Counted from the first letter of the stretch, positions 13,964 through 23,107 are shown. The stretch is 64,000 nt of DNA from Salmonella enterica subsp. enterica serovar Choleraesuis (GCA_022846635.1 AP025685.1:434001-498000), one strand, 5' to 3'. Notes: generated by a model from the letters alone, not told the origin. Numbers and translations are program-made.

Positions 13964-14722
13964 TCAATAGATAACCTGCGATAAAAACGCCTGGGTCCTC
14001 GAGGACTGTGGATTTGAGAAAAACCTATCGGGTGGAGCTTGCTCAACAATCTCACCGCGATCCATAAAGATAACTCTGTCAGCAACCGTGCGGGCAAAAC
14101 CCATTTCATGCGTGACGCAAAGCATTGTCATACCAGATTCTGCCAGGCTTATCATGGTGTCTAAAACTTCTTTTACCATCTCAGGATCGAGAGCCGAGGT
14201 TGGCTCATCAAACAACATTATTTTCGGTTTCATACACAATGAACGGACGATAGCAACTCGCTGCTGCTGGCCGCCGGATATTTGCCCCGGATACTTATGA
14301 GCATGCTCAGCGATTCTCACTTTCTCCAGATAATGCATTGCCATGTCTTGAGCATCTTTCTGAGCCATTTTACGTACCCAGATTGGTGCCAGCGTACAGT
14401 TTTGCAAAACCGTGAGATGGGGGAATAAATTGAAATGTTGGAAAACCATTCCAACCTCAGCACGCACTCGCTCGATATTGCGTAAATCGTCATTCAGCTC
14501 AATGCCGTCGATAACGATACGGCCTTGCTGATGTTCTTCCAGGTGGTTAATACAACGAATGGTTGTCGATTTTCCTGAGCCAGAAGGCCCGCACAGGACT
14601 ATACGTTCCCCGGCAGTGACAGTCAGATTGATATCTTTCAGAACATGGAATTGTCCGTACCATTTATTCATATTTTCGATACGGATAATCTCGTGAGTCT
14701 GATGCGCCTTTAATGTATTCAT
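13964..14722 (-). CDS. yhdZ: Amino-acid ABC transporter ATP-binding protein YhdZ
   Basis: This 252-residue ATPase energises a polar amino-acid importer. It shows Walker [10 protein letters not shown], the signature [11 protein letters not shown] and Walker [13 protein letters not shown], followed by VTHEMGFA with the switch His. It closely follows GlnQ/AapP ATPases. It is the last gene of yhdWXYZ, 8 nt after yhdY, and its stop faces the rRNA terminators. Confidence 0.96.
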   Translation of the reverse strand: MNTLKAHQTHEIIRIENMNKWYGQFHVLKDINLTVTAGERIVLCGPSGSGKSTTIRCINHLEEHQQGRIVIDGIELNDDLRNIERVRAEVGMVFQHFNLFPHLTVLQNCTLAPIWVRKMAQKDAQDMAMHYLEKVRIAEHAHKYPGQISGGQQQRVAIVRSLCMKPKIMLFDEPTSALDPEMVKEVLDTMISLAESGMTMLCVTHEMGFARTVADRVIFMDRGEIVEQAPPDRFFSNPQSSRTQAFLSQVIY

Positions 14723-14730
14723 TGCATACC

Positions 14731-15840
14731 TCAGAGTGCCGTGCGGCCAGTGTGGAAGCGCTTTTCCAAATACTGGCTATAGCGCGACATGGAGAAGCAA
14801 AAGAGCCAATAGATTACCGCTGCAAAAACATATCCCTCGGTAGACATTCCTAACCATGCGGGATCGACAGTCGCCTGCTGCACGCTGCTAAACAGGTCAA
14901 ATAATCCAATGATGATCACCAGGCTGGTATCTTTAAATAGCGCAATAATGGTGTTCACCAGGCCGGGTATTACCAGCTTAAGCGCCTGAGGCAGGATAAC
15001 CAGCGCGTGGGTTTTCCAATACCCAAGAGCCAGTGCGGCGGCGGCCTCATATTGTCCCTTTGGTAGTGCCTGCAACCCGCCACGAACGACCTCGGCCACA
15101 TAGGCTGACTGGAACAAAATGACACCGATGAGTGCCCGCAACAGCTTGTCCACCGAACTCCCTTCCGACATAAATAGCGGTAACATGACTGATGCCATAA
15201 ACAGCACGGTGATTAATGGAATACCGCGCCAGAACTCAATAAAGGCGATACATAGCCAACGAATAACCGGTAGCTTTGAGCGGCGTCCGAGTGCCAGAAG
15301 AATACCCAGAGGTAGCGCACCAGCAATGCCCACGGCGGATATGATTAGCGTCAGCGTCAGCCCTCCCCACTGGCGAGTTTCCACCGTCGTCAGCCCGAAT
15401 AAACCGCCGTGCATCAGCACCCAAATAACCACTGGCAGGCAGATAGCCCATGCCACCACATAACGACCGCGATGCGACATTCTGCGCCAAAATATTGGCA
15501 GCAAACTTATTAAGGTTATGGCTAATGCCAGGTTAATTCGCCAGCGCTGATCGTGTGGGTACAGACCATACATAAACTGCCCAAAGCGCTGTTGGATGAA
15601 CACCCAGCAAGCTCCATCGCGTGAGCAGTCAGCACGAGTACTGCCGAGCCAGTTGGCATCAAATACCGCCCAGTTCAGCAGTGGAGGCAACAGAGAAACA
15701 ACTCCCCAGATGCAGATTAGAGTTAACAAAGTATTGAGGTAGCTGGAGAACAGATTTTTGCGTATCCAGCGCCATATCCTCTGGTAATAACCGCTAGTCG
15801 ATGCGGCAGGTAATGAGTCCACAATTTTATTCATTGTCAT
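14731..15840 (-). CDS. yhdY: Amino-acid ABC transporter permease YhdY
   Basis: This is a 369-residue inner-membrane permease. An N-terminal membrane segment near residues 35-58 is followed by several more. The HisMQ-type core holds the ATPase-contact EAA loop [29 protein letters not shown]. The long N-terminal extension resembles AapM and E. coli YhdY. It lies 4 nt from yhdX and 8 nt from yhdZ, so the genes form one operon. Confidence 0.95.
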   Translation of the reverse strand: MTMNKIVDSLPAASTSGYYQRIWRWIRKNLFSSYLNTLLTLICIWGVVSLLPPLLNWAVFDANWLGSTRADCSRDGACWVFIQQRFGQFMYGLYPHDQRWRINLALAITLISLLPIFWRRMSHRGRYVVAWAICLPVVIWVLMHGGLFGLTTVETRQWGGLTLTLIISAVGIAGALPLGILLALGRRSKLPVIRWLCIAFIEFWRGIPLITVLFMASVMLPLFMSEGSSVDKLLRALIGVILFQSAYVAEVVRGGLQALPKGQYEAAAALALGYWKTHALVILPQALKLVIPGLVNTIIALFKDTSLVIIIGLFDLFSSVQQATVDPAWLGMSTEGYVFAAVIYWLFCFSMSRYSQYLEKRFHTGRTAL

Positions 15841-15844
15841 CTTC

Positions 15845-17026
15845 TTAGCGCTCGACCAGTGTTATACGGCGGTTGTATAGATTCATTAACAGTGAAATAG
15901 CCAGGCTGATAAGCAAATAAACCGACATCGTCATAGCGATAGTCTCTATGGCCTGGCCAGTCTGGTTGAGTACCGTTCCGGCAAATAGCGATACCATATC
16001 GGGATAACCGATAGCGGCAGCCAGAGAAGAGTTTTTCACTATATTGAGATACTGGCTGGTTAGCGGCGGGATAATGACTCGCAATGCCTGAGGCAAAATG
16101 ACCTTACGTAATGCGACTGGAGATGGGATCCCCAGAGAACGTGCGGCCTCTCGTTGCCCCTCGGGAACCGATTGAATGCCGGCCCTAATAATCTCGGCTA
16201 TAAACGCAGAGGTGTAAACCGATAGGGCTAGTGTTAGAGCAGCCAGTTCGGGAATAAGGGCGAAACCTCCACGGTAATTGAAGCCCTGTAAGACAGGAAT
16301 ATCCCAGACCACTGCCGGCCCGATAAATATATAGGCCAGCAGAGGCAGCCCGATAAACAGGGCAAGCGTAGCGGGCCAGCTTCTTTTTTGTTGACCATTG
16401 AGTTGCTGAATACGCTTATTACGATGCCTAATGGCAATAGCGCCGGCGAGTGCAAGCGCCAGGGCTACAACAAAAGCCAGCAGACCAATGCCAGGCTGCG
16501 GCCATGGGATATAAAGTCCCCGATTACTTAGAAACGCCAGGCCCAAAGCGTCTACAGCCTGGCGGGGGCCGGGAAGATTGCGCAGCACTGCGAAATACCA
16601 GAAGAAAATTTGCAGCAGCGGAGGAATATTGCGGAAGATTTCAATATAGGTCGTCGATAACTTACGCAATAACCAGTTATCGGACAGACGCGCCAGACCA
16701 ATAACTAAACCGAGCACTGAGGCAAATAAAATACACAATGCTGAAACCAGTAATGTATTGAGTAAGCCAATGACAAAGACCCGTAAATAGGTATCTCCCT
16801 GGCTGTAATCAATCAGATGCTGGACGATACCGAACCCGGCACCGCGATCCAGAAAGGCAAATCCGGAGGTAATTCCCCTGTTTGCCAGATTGACTACCGT
16901 GTTATGAATAATCCATCCTAATCCAGCCACAATACCTATGACAGCCAGTAGCTGATACAGCATTGCCCTGGAAGCGGGGTTGGCTAGCGAGAAACTGCGT
17001 TTTACGGTGGCACGACGAACGGACAT
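15845..17026 (-). CDS. yhdX: Amino-acid ABC transporter permease YhdX
   Basis: This is the partner permease of YhdY, with an EAA loop REAARSLGIPSPVALRKVILPQALRVIIPP near the C terminus. The open frame extends 46 codons upstream, but those codons overlap the yhdW 3' end and read like out-of-frame sequence. The ATG at 17026 (MSVRRATVKRSFS) gives 393 residues, the E. coli length. The interior has about eight membrane segments and a cytoplasmic loop around RHRNKRIQQLNGQQKRSW. Confidence 0.95.
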   Translation of the reverse strand: MSVRRATVKRSFSLANPASRAMLYQLLAVIGIVAGLGWIIHNTVVNLANRGITSGFAFLDRGAGFGIVQHLIDYSQGDTYLRVFVIGLLNTLLVSALCILFASVLGLVIGLARLSDNWLLRKLSTTYIEIFRNIPPLLQIFFWYFAVLRNLPGPRQAVDALGLAFLSNRGLYIPWPQPGIGLLAFVVALALALAGAIAIRHRNKRIQQLNGQQKRSWPATLALFIGLPLLAYIFIGPAVVWDIPVLQGFNYRGGFALIPELAALTLALSVYTSAFIAEIIRAGIQSVPEGQREAARSLGIPSPVALRKVILPQALRVIIPPLTSQYLNIVKNSSLAAAIGYPDMVSLFAGTVLNQTGQAIETIAMTMSVYLLISLAISLLMNLYNRRITLVER

Positions 17027-17087
17027 AGCTGACCTCGAATACCAGCAACTGCGGAGGCGGCACCGCATTGATGCCGCCAGTATTGAG

Positions 17088-18113
17088 TTAGCGCACCGGT
17101 GGCGCGTATTGAATACCGCCGTTATTCCATAGGTTATTCTGGCCGCGCTGGATCTTAAGCTCACTGCCAGATCCTACGTTACGGTCGAAGATCTCTGCGT
17201 AATTACCTACCTGCTTAATAATGTTGTAAGCCCACTTGTTATCCAGCTTCAGATCTTTTCCAAAGTCCCCTTCTTTACCTAACAGGTGAGCCATATCAGG
17301 AGTGGATGGTTTAGCGGCTTTTTCGTCGACGTTTTTGGAAGTAATACCCATCTCTTCGGCATTTAGCATGGCGAACAGAGACCAGCGTACGATAGTGAAC
17401 CAGTCATCATCACCGCGCCGAACTACCGGACCTAAAGGCTCCTTAGAGATAACCTCAGGCAGGACCAGCCATTCGGCGGGGTTACTGAGTTTAATGCGCA
17501 GGGCGTAGAGCTGAGACTGATCGGAGGCCAATGTATCGCAGCGCCCGGACTCCAGCGCCTTGGCAGATTCATCGGAACGGTCGAAAGTCACCGGTGTGTA
17601 CTTCATCTTATTCGCTTTGAAGTAATCAGCGACGTTTAGCTCGGTATCGGTTCCGGCCTGAATACAAACGGTGGCACCATCCAGCTCTTTTGCACTTTTG
17701 AGGCCAGCTTTGTTATGTGTCAGGAAGCCGATGCCATCGTAATAAGTCACTCCAGTAAACTGCATCCCCATTCCACCGTCGCGAGAAGATGTCCAGGTCG
17801 TATTACGCGACAGTAAATCCACCTCACCGGACTGCAACGCGGTGAAGCGTTCTTTAGCGGTTAGCGGGGTATATTTTACCTTTTCGGCATCACCAAACAG
17901 CGCGGCGGCGACGCTCCGGCATACATCCACATCAATACCCGTAAACTTTCCCGCGCTATCGGCATAAGAGAAACCGGGTAAACCATCACTGATTCCACAC
18001 TGCACAAACCCCTTTTTCTTTACCGCATCAAGGGTGGTTCCAGCCTGGGCGTGTGCGGAGAGTAAACTCATGCCGCTAGCGGCGAGCAGCGTGGCAACTA
18101 TCATTTTTTTCAT
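17088..18113 (-). CDS. yhdW: Periplasmic amino-acid-binding protein YhdW (intact)
   Basis: This is the solute-binding subunit of the YhdWXYZ importer. From the ATG at 18113 the protein has 341 residues. It has a signal peptide (MKKMIVATLLAASGMSLLSAHAQA, cleaved after AQA), a bacterial extracellular SBP family 3 fold, and the AapJ-like markers CGISDGLPGFSY and GIDVDVCRSVAAALFGD. In E. coli K-12 yhdW is annotated as a pseudogene; here it is full length with no frameshift. It is the first gene after a sigma-54 promoter. Confidence 0.95.
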   Translation of the reverse strand: MKKMIVATLLAASGMSLLSAHAQAGTTLDAVKKKGFVQCGISDGLPGFSYADSAGKFTGIDVDVCRSVAAALFGDAEKVKYTPLTAKERFTALQSGEVDLLSRNTTWTSSRDGGMGMQFTGVTYYDGIGFLTHNKAGLKSAKELDGATVCIQAGTDTELNVADYFKANKMKYTPVTFDRSDESAKALESGRCDTLASDQSQLYALRIKLSNPAEWLVLPEVISKEPLGPVVRRGDDDWFTIVRWSLFAMLNAEEMGITSKNVDEKAAKPSTPDMAHLLGKEGDFGKDLKLDNKWAYNIIKQVGNYAEIFDRNVGSGSELKIQRGQNNLWNNGGIQYAPPVR

Positions 18114-18196
18114 TACGAATCCTTGAGGCAAAATTATCGTTATCAGGTGACGTCACTGCGCCACTTAACCTGTCTGCGGCTTGCGCATAACGGATA

Positions 18197-18213
18197 AAGC
18201 AATTCAGATGCCA
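18197..18213 (-). promoter_or_regulatory. Sigma-54 promoter of yhdWXYZ
   Basis: On the minus strand the sequence TGGCATCTGAATTGCTT matches the sigma-54 consensus TGGCAC-N5-TTGCW at all but one position. The GG and GC dinucleotides have the required 10-bp separation. The start would fall near 18187, giving a leader of about 75 nt to the yhdW ATG. E. coli yhdW is a reported NtrC-dependent gene. Confidence 0.78.
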
Positions 18214-18266
18214 GTTTTAAGATTCGCTGTATCAGGGGCTGTTATAGATGAATATGCTGAGTAATC

Positions 18267-18282
18267 TGCACAGTATTGGTGC
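18267..18282 (-). promoter_or_regulatory. NtrC enhancer site upstream of yhdW
   Basis: TGCAC-AGTATT-GGTGC is an inverted repeat with both 5-base half sites and the 6-bp spacer of the glnA NtrC site. Its centre is about 88 bp upstream of the predicted start, a usual enhancer position. Confidence 0.7.
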
Positions 18283-18343
18283 CATGCAGAATAGGCTGCG
18301 ACAAAATGAGGAGTGCTTGAGATAAAAGTGTACTTAAGCAAAA

Positions 18344-18359
18344 TAGACTGTGATGGTGC
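18344..18359 (-). promoter_or_regulatory. Possible second, weaker NtrC site
   Basis: TAGAC-TGTGAT-GGTGC keeps one perfect half site and 3 of 5 bases in the other, with the same 6-bp spacer. It lies 77 bp, roughly seven helical turns, upstream of the first site. Paired sites are typical of NtrC enhancers. Confidence 0.4.
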
Positions 18360-18473
18360 TTCACATCTTATGCAATGTTTTAGGTGAGAGCATAAATCGA
18401 ATGTGAGCAGGGTTATTATAAATGTGGTCGCTGGCTTGCAGGTGTGCGCCAGAATGGGGAGTAAAAATAACAA

Positions 18474-18490
18474 CGGGGCCTGAGGCCCCG
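18474..18490 (-). terminator. yhdV terminator
   Basis: A 7-bp GC stem CGGGGCC/GGCCCCG with loop TGA (TCA on the minus strand) lies 44 nt past the yhdV stop and is followed on the minus strand by TTGTTATTTTT. It also insulates the yhdW enhancer region from yhdV transcription. Confidence 0.75.
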
Positions 18491-18534
18491 CTTTATTATT
18501 TGCTTTAATCCACCCCCTGATGGGATGGTTTTAA

Positions 18535-18756
18535 TTATTTGGTTAAAGCAACGATACCCAAAGTTAACCCGGCCAGAGCCGCGGCACCACCGGCAATTGC
18601 GCCTGCGGTTTCCCAGTTATCCTGAGTTGTACCTTTCATACAGGTATTAGTATGTACCAGACGCCCCTGGTCATCATAAACCGGTACGCATGGAGAATCG
18701 TGAGCACAGCCAGCCAGTAAGGTGGTAAGCAGCGCAACAATTGCAATCTTTTTCAT
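18535..18756 (-). CDS. yhdV: Small lipoprotein YhdV
   Basis: From the ATG at 18756 this is a 73-residue lipoprotein. A signal peptide ends in the lipobox LLAGC, followed by AHDSPCVPVYDDQGRLVHTN, almost identical to E. coli YhdV. The C-terminal half is a glycine-zipper membrane segment (AGAIAGGAAALAGLTLGIVAL). The function is unknown. In E. coli it also sits next to yhdW, but with acrEF on the other side; here that side carries a MetNIQ-type importer instead. Confidence 0.93.
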   Translation of the reverse strand: MKKIAIVALLTTLLAGCAHDSPCVPVYDDQGRLVHTNTCMKGTTQDNWETAGAIAGGAAALAGLTLGIVALTK

Positions 18757-19042
18757 AATAACCTCTACGGCAATCACGCCACAATGAATCCCGTAATGTG
18801 CTACGGACTTGAGATAAAGCGTATCACTCCCTGTTGTGTCAGGAGAGCGCTAAAGCATTGCAAACCGTGTGCTAAGTAAACTTTGTGGAGAATACGCGGT
18901 AGATTTGGATAAATATGGAGAAAATAAGGAGAGGGGAATAATTAACTCTATAAGCCTAAAAGAGATTATGAATTTAGGCCAGCATTTTTCGTATTGAAAA
19001 ATGAGTGCTGCACTTTGGTTATATGAAATTCCAATTTAATCA
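18757..19042. other. Divergent intergenic region yhdV / metN-like
   Basis: This AT-rich stretch separates yhdV (minus) from the importer operon (plus). I see no ORF, tRNA or repeat in it. E. coli carries yhdJ, yhdU and acrSEF between fis and yhdV, and no recognisable remnant of them is visible here. Confidence 0.6.
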
Positions 19043-19071
19043 TTCACAGAATAGTAACGGCTACTTACTAT
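19043..19071 (+). promoter_or_regulatory. Candidate sigma-70 promoter of the MetNIQ-type operon
   Basis: TTCACA (19043-19048) and TACTAT (19066-19071) each match 5 of 6 consensus bases and are separated by the ideal 17 bp. Transcription would start near 19079, about 73 nt before the first ATG. Confidence 0.55.
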
Positions 19072-19092
19072 CTTCTGGACATCTATACCGCT
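19069..19092 (+). promoter_or_regulatory. Possible MetJ operator (tandem met-box-like octamers)
   Basis: Three adjacent octamers, TATCTTCT, GGACATCT and ATACCGCT, match the met box AGACGTCT at 4, 6 and 5 positions. They overlap the -10 box and the predicted start, where MetJ would repress. The match is imperfect and rests partly on gene context. Confidence 0.3.
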
Positions 19093-19151
19093 AAAAGCCA
19101 AAAAAAAAGGCCAGCGACTTTCAGACATTGCAGCGCCGGATAGCCACCAGA

Positions 19152-20174
19152 ATGATTGAACTGAGTAATATCTCCAAAATTTTTGCCCATAAAACAGCAC
19201 CGGTAACTGCCGTTGATCGGGTCAGCCTCACGGTTAGCGCCGGGCAGATTTACGGCATTATTGGATATAGCGGTGCCGGGAAAAGCACGCTCATCCGCCT
19301 GCTTAATGGCCTTGAGAAACCTTCTGAAGGGAAGGTTGTGGTTAATGGGCAGGATATTTCTGCAGCGAGCGGCGAAGCGTTGCGCCGGGCGCGCCTTAAA
19401 ATCAGCATGGTGTTTCAACACTTCAACTTATTATGGTCACGTACTGTTAGCCAGAATATCGCGTTCTCGATGCAAATTGCCGGTGCCTCTAAGTCCACTA
19501 TTAGTCAAAGAGTTACCGAGCTTATCGCGCTGGTTGGCTTAACCGGACGCGAAAATGCCTATCCCTCACAGCTTAGCGGTGGGCAAAAACAGCGAGTCGG
19601 TATTGCCAGAGCGCTGGCCAATAATCCAGACGTTTTATTATGTGATGAAGCGACTTCGGCACTCGATCCGCAAACAACCGATCAAATTCTCGATCTCCTC
19701 AAAGATATTAATCGTCGTTTTAATTTGACGATCGTATTGATCACTCATGAAATGCACGTGGTGCGCAAGATCTGCGACCGGGTGGCGGTAATGGAGAATG
19801 GGCGGGTAGTTGAAGAGGGGGAAGTCTTGCAGGTGTTCACTCATCCCCAGCAGGAGATAACTCGGCAGTTTGTCCGGCAAATTGGCCAGTACTCAGATGA
19901 AACGGAGTTTTCAACTGAGCTGGTAAGCGCTGAGGCTGGTAGCATCATCAAGCTTACATTTGCCGGAAGCAGCACTCAGCAGCCGGTGGTTGGTCAGCTA
20001 ATGCTGCACTACGGATTACCATTCAACATTCTGCATGGGCGTATGACGCAAACGGCTCAGGGACTCTTCGGGCAACTTTGGATTCAGGTGCCTGCCAGTG
20101 ACCAGCAGCTGGCGGATATCCTGAATGATCTCAGCCGTAGTGATATTCAGGGCGAGGTGATTGCTCATGGCTGA
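19152..20174 (+). CDS. Methionine-type ABC importer ATP-binding protein (MetN-like)
   Basis: This is the ATPase of a MetNIQ-type importer, 340 residues from the ATG at 19152 (MIELSNISKIF). It shows Walker A GYSGAGKST, signature LSGGQKQRVGIARAL and Walker B VLLCDEATSALDP. After residue 260 it carries the C-terminal NIL/ACT-like domain that senses intracellular methionine in MetN (IIKLTFAGSSTQQPVVGQL). The usual E. coli metNIQ is elsewhere, so this is probably a second set; the substrate could be methionine or a related compound. Confidence 0.9.
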   Translation: MIELSNISKIFAHKTAPVTAVDRVSLTVSAGQIYGIIGYSGAGKSTLIRLLNGLEKPSEGKVVVNGQDISAASGEALRRARLKISMVFQHFNLLWSRTVSQNIAFSMQIAGASKSTISQRVTELIALVGLTGRENAYPSQLSGGQKQRVGIARALANNPDVLLCDEATSALDPQTTDQILDLLKDINRRFNLTIVLITHEMHVVRKICDRVAVMENGRVVEEGEVLQVFTHPQQEITRQFVRQIGQYSDETEFSTELVSAEAGSIIKLTFAGSSTQQPVVGQLMLHYGLPFNILHGRMTQTAQGLFGQLWIQVPASDQQLADILNDLSRSDIQGEVIAHG

Positions 20175-20835
20175 GAACTTATTTCCTCATCTACAGTGGG
20201 ATCTCCTGTGGTCTGCAACCCAGGAAACGCTCTACATGACAGTATTTTCCGGGCTGGCTACTTTTCTTCTGGGACTGGTACTGGGTTTGGCGCTATTTCT
20301 CACGGCAAAAGGTGGTTTGTACCAAAACCGCACCGTGTATAGCGTGATATCGATTGTCGTGAACATCTTCCGCTCAATCCCATTCATCATTCTTATTGTA
20401 TTGCTGATACCCGTTACTAAGACCCTGGTGGGAACCATTCTGGGCGCCAATGCGGCATTCCCGGCGCTTATTGCCGGTGCCGCGCCATTCTATGCCCGGT
20501 TGGTTGAGATAGCGCTACGGGAGGTTGATAAAGGCGTTATTGAAGCAACCCGCTCTATGGGGGCTCGTCCAGGCACGCTTATCCTTCGGGTTTTGTTACC
20601 TGAGTCTTCCCCGGCTCTGGTTTCCGGCATCACCGTAACGCTTATTGCCCTGGTGAGTTACAGCGCAATGGCTGGGGTGATCGGTGCCGGAGGGCTGGGC
20701 AACCTTGCCTATCTGGAAGGGTTCCAACGAAATCACAACGATGTCACGCTGGTGGCGACGGTAGCTATCCTGGTTATCGTCTTCATTATTCAGTTATGCG
20801 GTGACGCTATTACCACTCTGTTAGATAAACGCTAA
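20167..20835 (+). CDS. Methionine-type ABC importer permease (MetI-like)
   Basis: This is a 222-residue inner-membrane permease with five predicted membrane segments. It has the MetI signature NIFRSIPFIILIVLLIPVT and an EAA loop EATRSMGARPGTLILRVLLPESSPALVSG. Its ATG overlaps the end of the ATPase gene by 8 nt, so translation is coupled. A TTG two codons upstream is open but less likely. It resembles E. coli MetI along its length. Confidence 0.92.
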   Translation: MAENLFPHLQWDLLWSATQETLYMTVFSGLATFLLGLVLGLALFLTAKGGLYQNRTVYSVISIVVNIFRSIPFIILIVLLIPVTKTLVGTILGANAAFPALIAGAAPFYARLVEIALREVDKGVIEATRSMGARPGTLILRVLLPESSPALVSGITVTLIALVSYSAMAGVIGAGGLGNLAYLEGFQRNHNDVTLVATVAILVIVFIIQLCGDAITTLLDKR

Positions 20836-20853
20836 TTACCGGAAACGCTAAAA

Positions 20854-21666
20854 ATGAAAAAAACGCTAACTTTGCTTGCCGCAGTGACCTTAAGTGCATT
20901 CAGCGTAGGGGCATGGGCCGATATGCTTACCGTTGGGGCATCGAACGTACCGCATGCAGAAATTCTCGAGCAGGCTAAACCTATCCTGGCAAAACAGGGA
21001 ATCGACCTCGAAATCAAACGATTCCAGGATTACATCCTGCCCAATACCGCGCTGGCTGGGCATGATATTGATGCCAACTATTTCCAGCATATTCCTTATC
21101 TGAACAGCGTATTGAAAGATCATGCTGGAGATAAGTCGTACGATTTTGTGAGCGCGGGAGCTATTCATATCGAGCCTATCGGTATCTATTCGAAGAAATA
21201 TAAGTCGCTGGCAGACCTGCCTCAGAATGGCAAAATCATCATGCGTGACGCGGTTTCAGAAGAGGGGCGAATTCTGTCTATCTTCGAAAAAGCCGGTGTC
21301 ATTAAGCTGAAGCCGGGGGTTGATAAGGTCAATGCACGGATTAGCGATATCGTCGATAACCCGAAGCACTTGCAGTTCATGCCTAACGTAGAGGCATCCT
21401 TGCTTCCGCAGATGTATAACAATGATGAAGGCGCTGCGGTTGTTATCAACGCCAACTATGCGATAGATGCGGGCCTTGACCCGGTACACGATCCTATCGC
21501 CGTTGAGAGTGGTGAAGATAACCCATATGCCAACATCATCACTGTGCACCGTGGCGATGAGAAGAAAAAAGACATCGTTGCCCTGGTGGATGTACTGCAC
21601 TCGAAAGAGATTCAGGACTGGATCCGCACTAAATACAAAGGTGCCGTGATCCCGGTAAACAAATAA
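20854..21666 (+). CDS. Methionine-type ABC importer binding protein (MetQ/NlpA family)
   Basis: This 270-residue substrate-binding protein belongs to the NlpA/MetQ family. It begins with the signal peptide MKKTLTLLAAVTLSAFSVGAWA. No lipobox Cys follows the hydrophobic core, so it appears to be a soluble periplasmic protein, unlike E. coli MetQ and NlpA, which are lipoproteins. Family markers include GASNVPHAEILEQAKP, DIDANYFQHIPYL and HIEPIGIYSKKYKSL. It is the last gene of the operon and is followed by a terminator. Confidence 0.92.
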   Translation: MKKTLTLLAAVTLSAFSVGAWADMLTVGASNVPHAEILEQAKPILAKQGIDLEIKRFQDYILPNTALAGHDIDANYFQHIPYLNSVLKDHAGDKSYDFVSAGAIHIEPIGIYSKKYKSLADLPQNGKIIMRDAVSEEGRILSIFEKAGVIKLKPGVDKVNARISDIVDNPKHLQFMPNVEASLLPQMYNNDEGAAVVINANYAIDAGLDPVHDPIAVESGEDNPYANIITVHRGDEKKKDIVALVDVLHSKEIQDWIRTKYKGAVIPVNK

Positions 21667-21697
21667 GGGTAATTAGCAAGATTTAACCTATAAAAAA

Positions 21698-21728
21698 GGC
21701 GCTACCCCATGCCGGTTAGCGCCTTTTT
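21698..21728 (+). terminator. Terminator after the MetNIQ-type operon
   Basis: GGCGCTA/TAGCGCC form a 7-bp stem followed by TTTTT. The A-run on the other side (21692-21697) means the same hairpin could also end the convergent dusB-fis transcript, whose last stop is at 21752. Confidence 0.88.
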
Positions 21729-21751
21729 CATTAACGACTTAACTGAATAAA

Positions 21752-22048
21752 TCAGTTCATGCCGTATTTTTTCAGTTTTTTACGCAGTGTACCGCGGTTG
21801 ATGCCCATCATCAGGGCAGCACGGGTCTGATTACCGCGGGTGTATTGCATCACCATGTCCAACAGGGGCTGTTCAACTTCAGCCAGTACCAGCTCATACA
21901 GGTCATTAACGTCCTGACCATTCAGTTGAGCAAAATAGTTCTTCAGTGCCTGTTTTACCGAGTCACGCAGAGGTTTTTGAGTTACCTGGTCCTGAGAGTT
22001 TACGGTAGAAACGGTTAGTACGTCAGAATTTACGCGTTGTTCGAACAT
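21752..22048 (-). CDS. fis: DNA-binding protein Fis
   Basis: Fis is the growth-phase nucleoid protein that bends DNA and activates rRNA promoters such as P1 in this window. The 98 residues appear identical to E. coli Fis. They include the N-terminal beta-hairpin arms, the dimer helices and the C-terminal helix-turn-helix ([22 protein letters not shown]). It is co-transcribed with dusB 25 nt upstream, and the strong expression signals lie ahead of dusB. Confidence 0.99.
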
Positions 22049-22073
22049 AGTTCTGTCAGCTCTTTATTTCTGT

Positions 22074-23039
22074 TTACGCAAAATTTTCGAAGTATGCCTC
22101 CAACGCCTCCAGCTGTTCGCTGGCATCCTCAATGGCGTTGAATGTGCGCCGAAACTGGTCATCCGGAGCGTGTTCCTGGAGATACCAGGATACGTGTTTG
22201 CGCGCGATGCGATACCCTTTGGCCTGACCATAAAAGTCATGTAACGCCAGCACATGCGCGCAAAGTAAGCGCTTAACCTCTGCCAGCGGCAGAGGGGGGA
22301 GCAACTCCCCGGTGTCCAGATAATGCTGGATTTCCCGAAAGATCCAGGGTCTTCCCTGAGCTGCACGGCCTATCATCAGGGCATCAGCCCCCGTATAGTC
22401 CAGTACGGCTCTGGCTTTAAGCGGGTCAGTGATGTCTCCATTGGCAATAACCGGGATGGAAACATGCTGCTTAACTGTCCGAATGCTGTCGTATTCTGCT
22501 TCACCATTAAACAGGCAGGCACGTGTTCTGCCATGAATAGTTAATGCCTGAATACCACGACTTTCAGCCAATTTGGCAATCTCTACGCAGTTACGGTGCT
22601 CCGGATCCCAACCGGTGCGAATCTTAAGTGTGACGGGAACGTCCACTGCATTTACTACCGCAGACAGAATCTTATCGACCTGTTCCGGGTATTGCAGAAG
22701 GGCTGAACCTGCCAGCTTGCGATTCACTTTCTTTGCGGGGCAGCCCATATTGATATCAATAATTTGGGCGCCTGCTGCAACGTTAATACACGCTGCCTGA
22801 GCCATTTCTTCTGGATCGCTACCCGCGATTTGCACGGTACGAATACCAGGCTCATCAACGTGCACCATGCGTTGCCGCGATTTGTCGCTCGCCCAAACCT
22901 GAGGGTTGGAGGACATCATCTCTGAAACGGTTAACCCCGCGCCCATGTCGTGACACAGCGTACGAAACGGCCTGTCAGTGATCCCGGCCATTGGCGCGGC
23001 TATCAGGCGATTTCTAAGCTGGTAATGTCCGATTCGCAT
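22074..23039 (-). CDS. dusB: tRNA-dihydrouridine synthase B
   Basis: DusB is an FMN enzyme that reduces uridine at tRNA position 17. It has 321 residues, as in E. coli. The TIM-barrel opens with [15 protein letters not shown] and holds the catalytic Cys in [20 protein letters not shown] near residue 100. Further markers are LTIHGRTR and IANGDITD. It is the first gene of the dusB-fis operon, and a Fis-type promoter with GC-rich discriminator lies 40 nt upstream. Confidence 0.98.
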   Translation of the reverse strand: MRIGHYQLRNRLIAAPMAGITDRPFRTLCHDMGAGLTVSEMMSSNPQVWASDKSRQRMVHVDEPGIRTVQIAGSDPEEMAQAACINVAAGAQIIDINMGCPAKKVNRKLAGSALLQYPEQVDKILSAVVNAVDVPVTLKIRTGWDPEHRNCVEIAKLAESRGIQALTIHGRTRACLFNGEAEYDSIRTVKQHVSIPVIANGDITDPLKARAVLDYTGADALMIGRAAQGRPWIFREIQHYLDTGELLPPLPLAEVKRLLCAHVLALHDFYGQAKGYRIARKHVSWYLQEHAPDDQFRRTFNAIEDASEQLEALEAYFENFA

Positions 23040-23078
23040 GAGTTAAGAAGTGACCATACTGTTCCTGCAAGGCGGCGT

Positions 23079-23107
23079 ATATTACGCATTTTTCGCACGA
23101 TATGAAA
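23079..23107 (-). promoter_or_regulatory. dusB-fis promoter
   Basis: On the minus strand TTTCAT (23107-23102) and TAATAT (23084-23079) are spaced by 17 bp and followed by the GC-rich discriminator ACGCCGCC. This matches the growth-rate-regulated E. coli fis promoter nearly base for base, as I recall it. Confidence 0.8.

Noticed and set aside
18204..18473. 89-codon minus-strand frame between yhdW and yhdV
   Set aside because: It covers the sigma-54 promoter and NtrC sites, lacks a ribosome site and resembles no protein I know.
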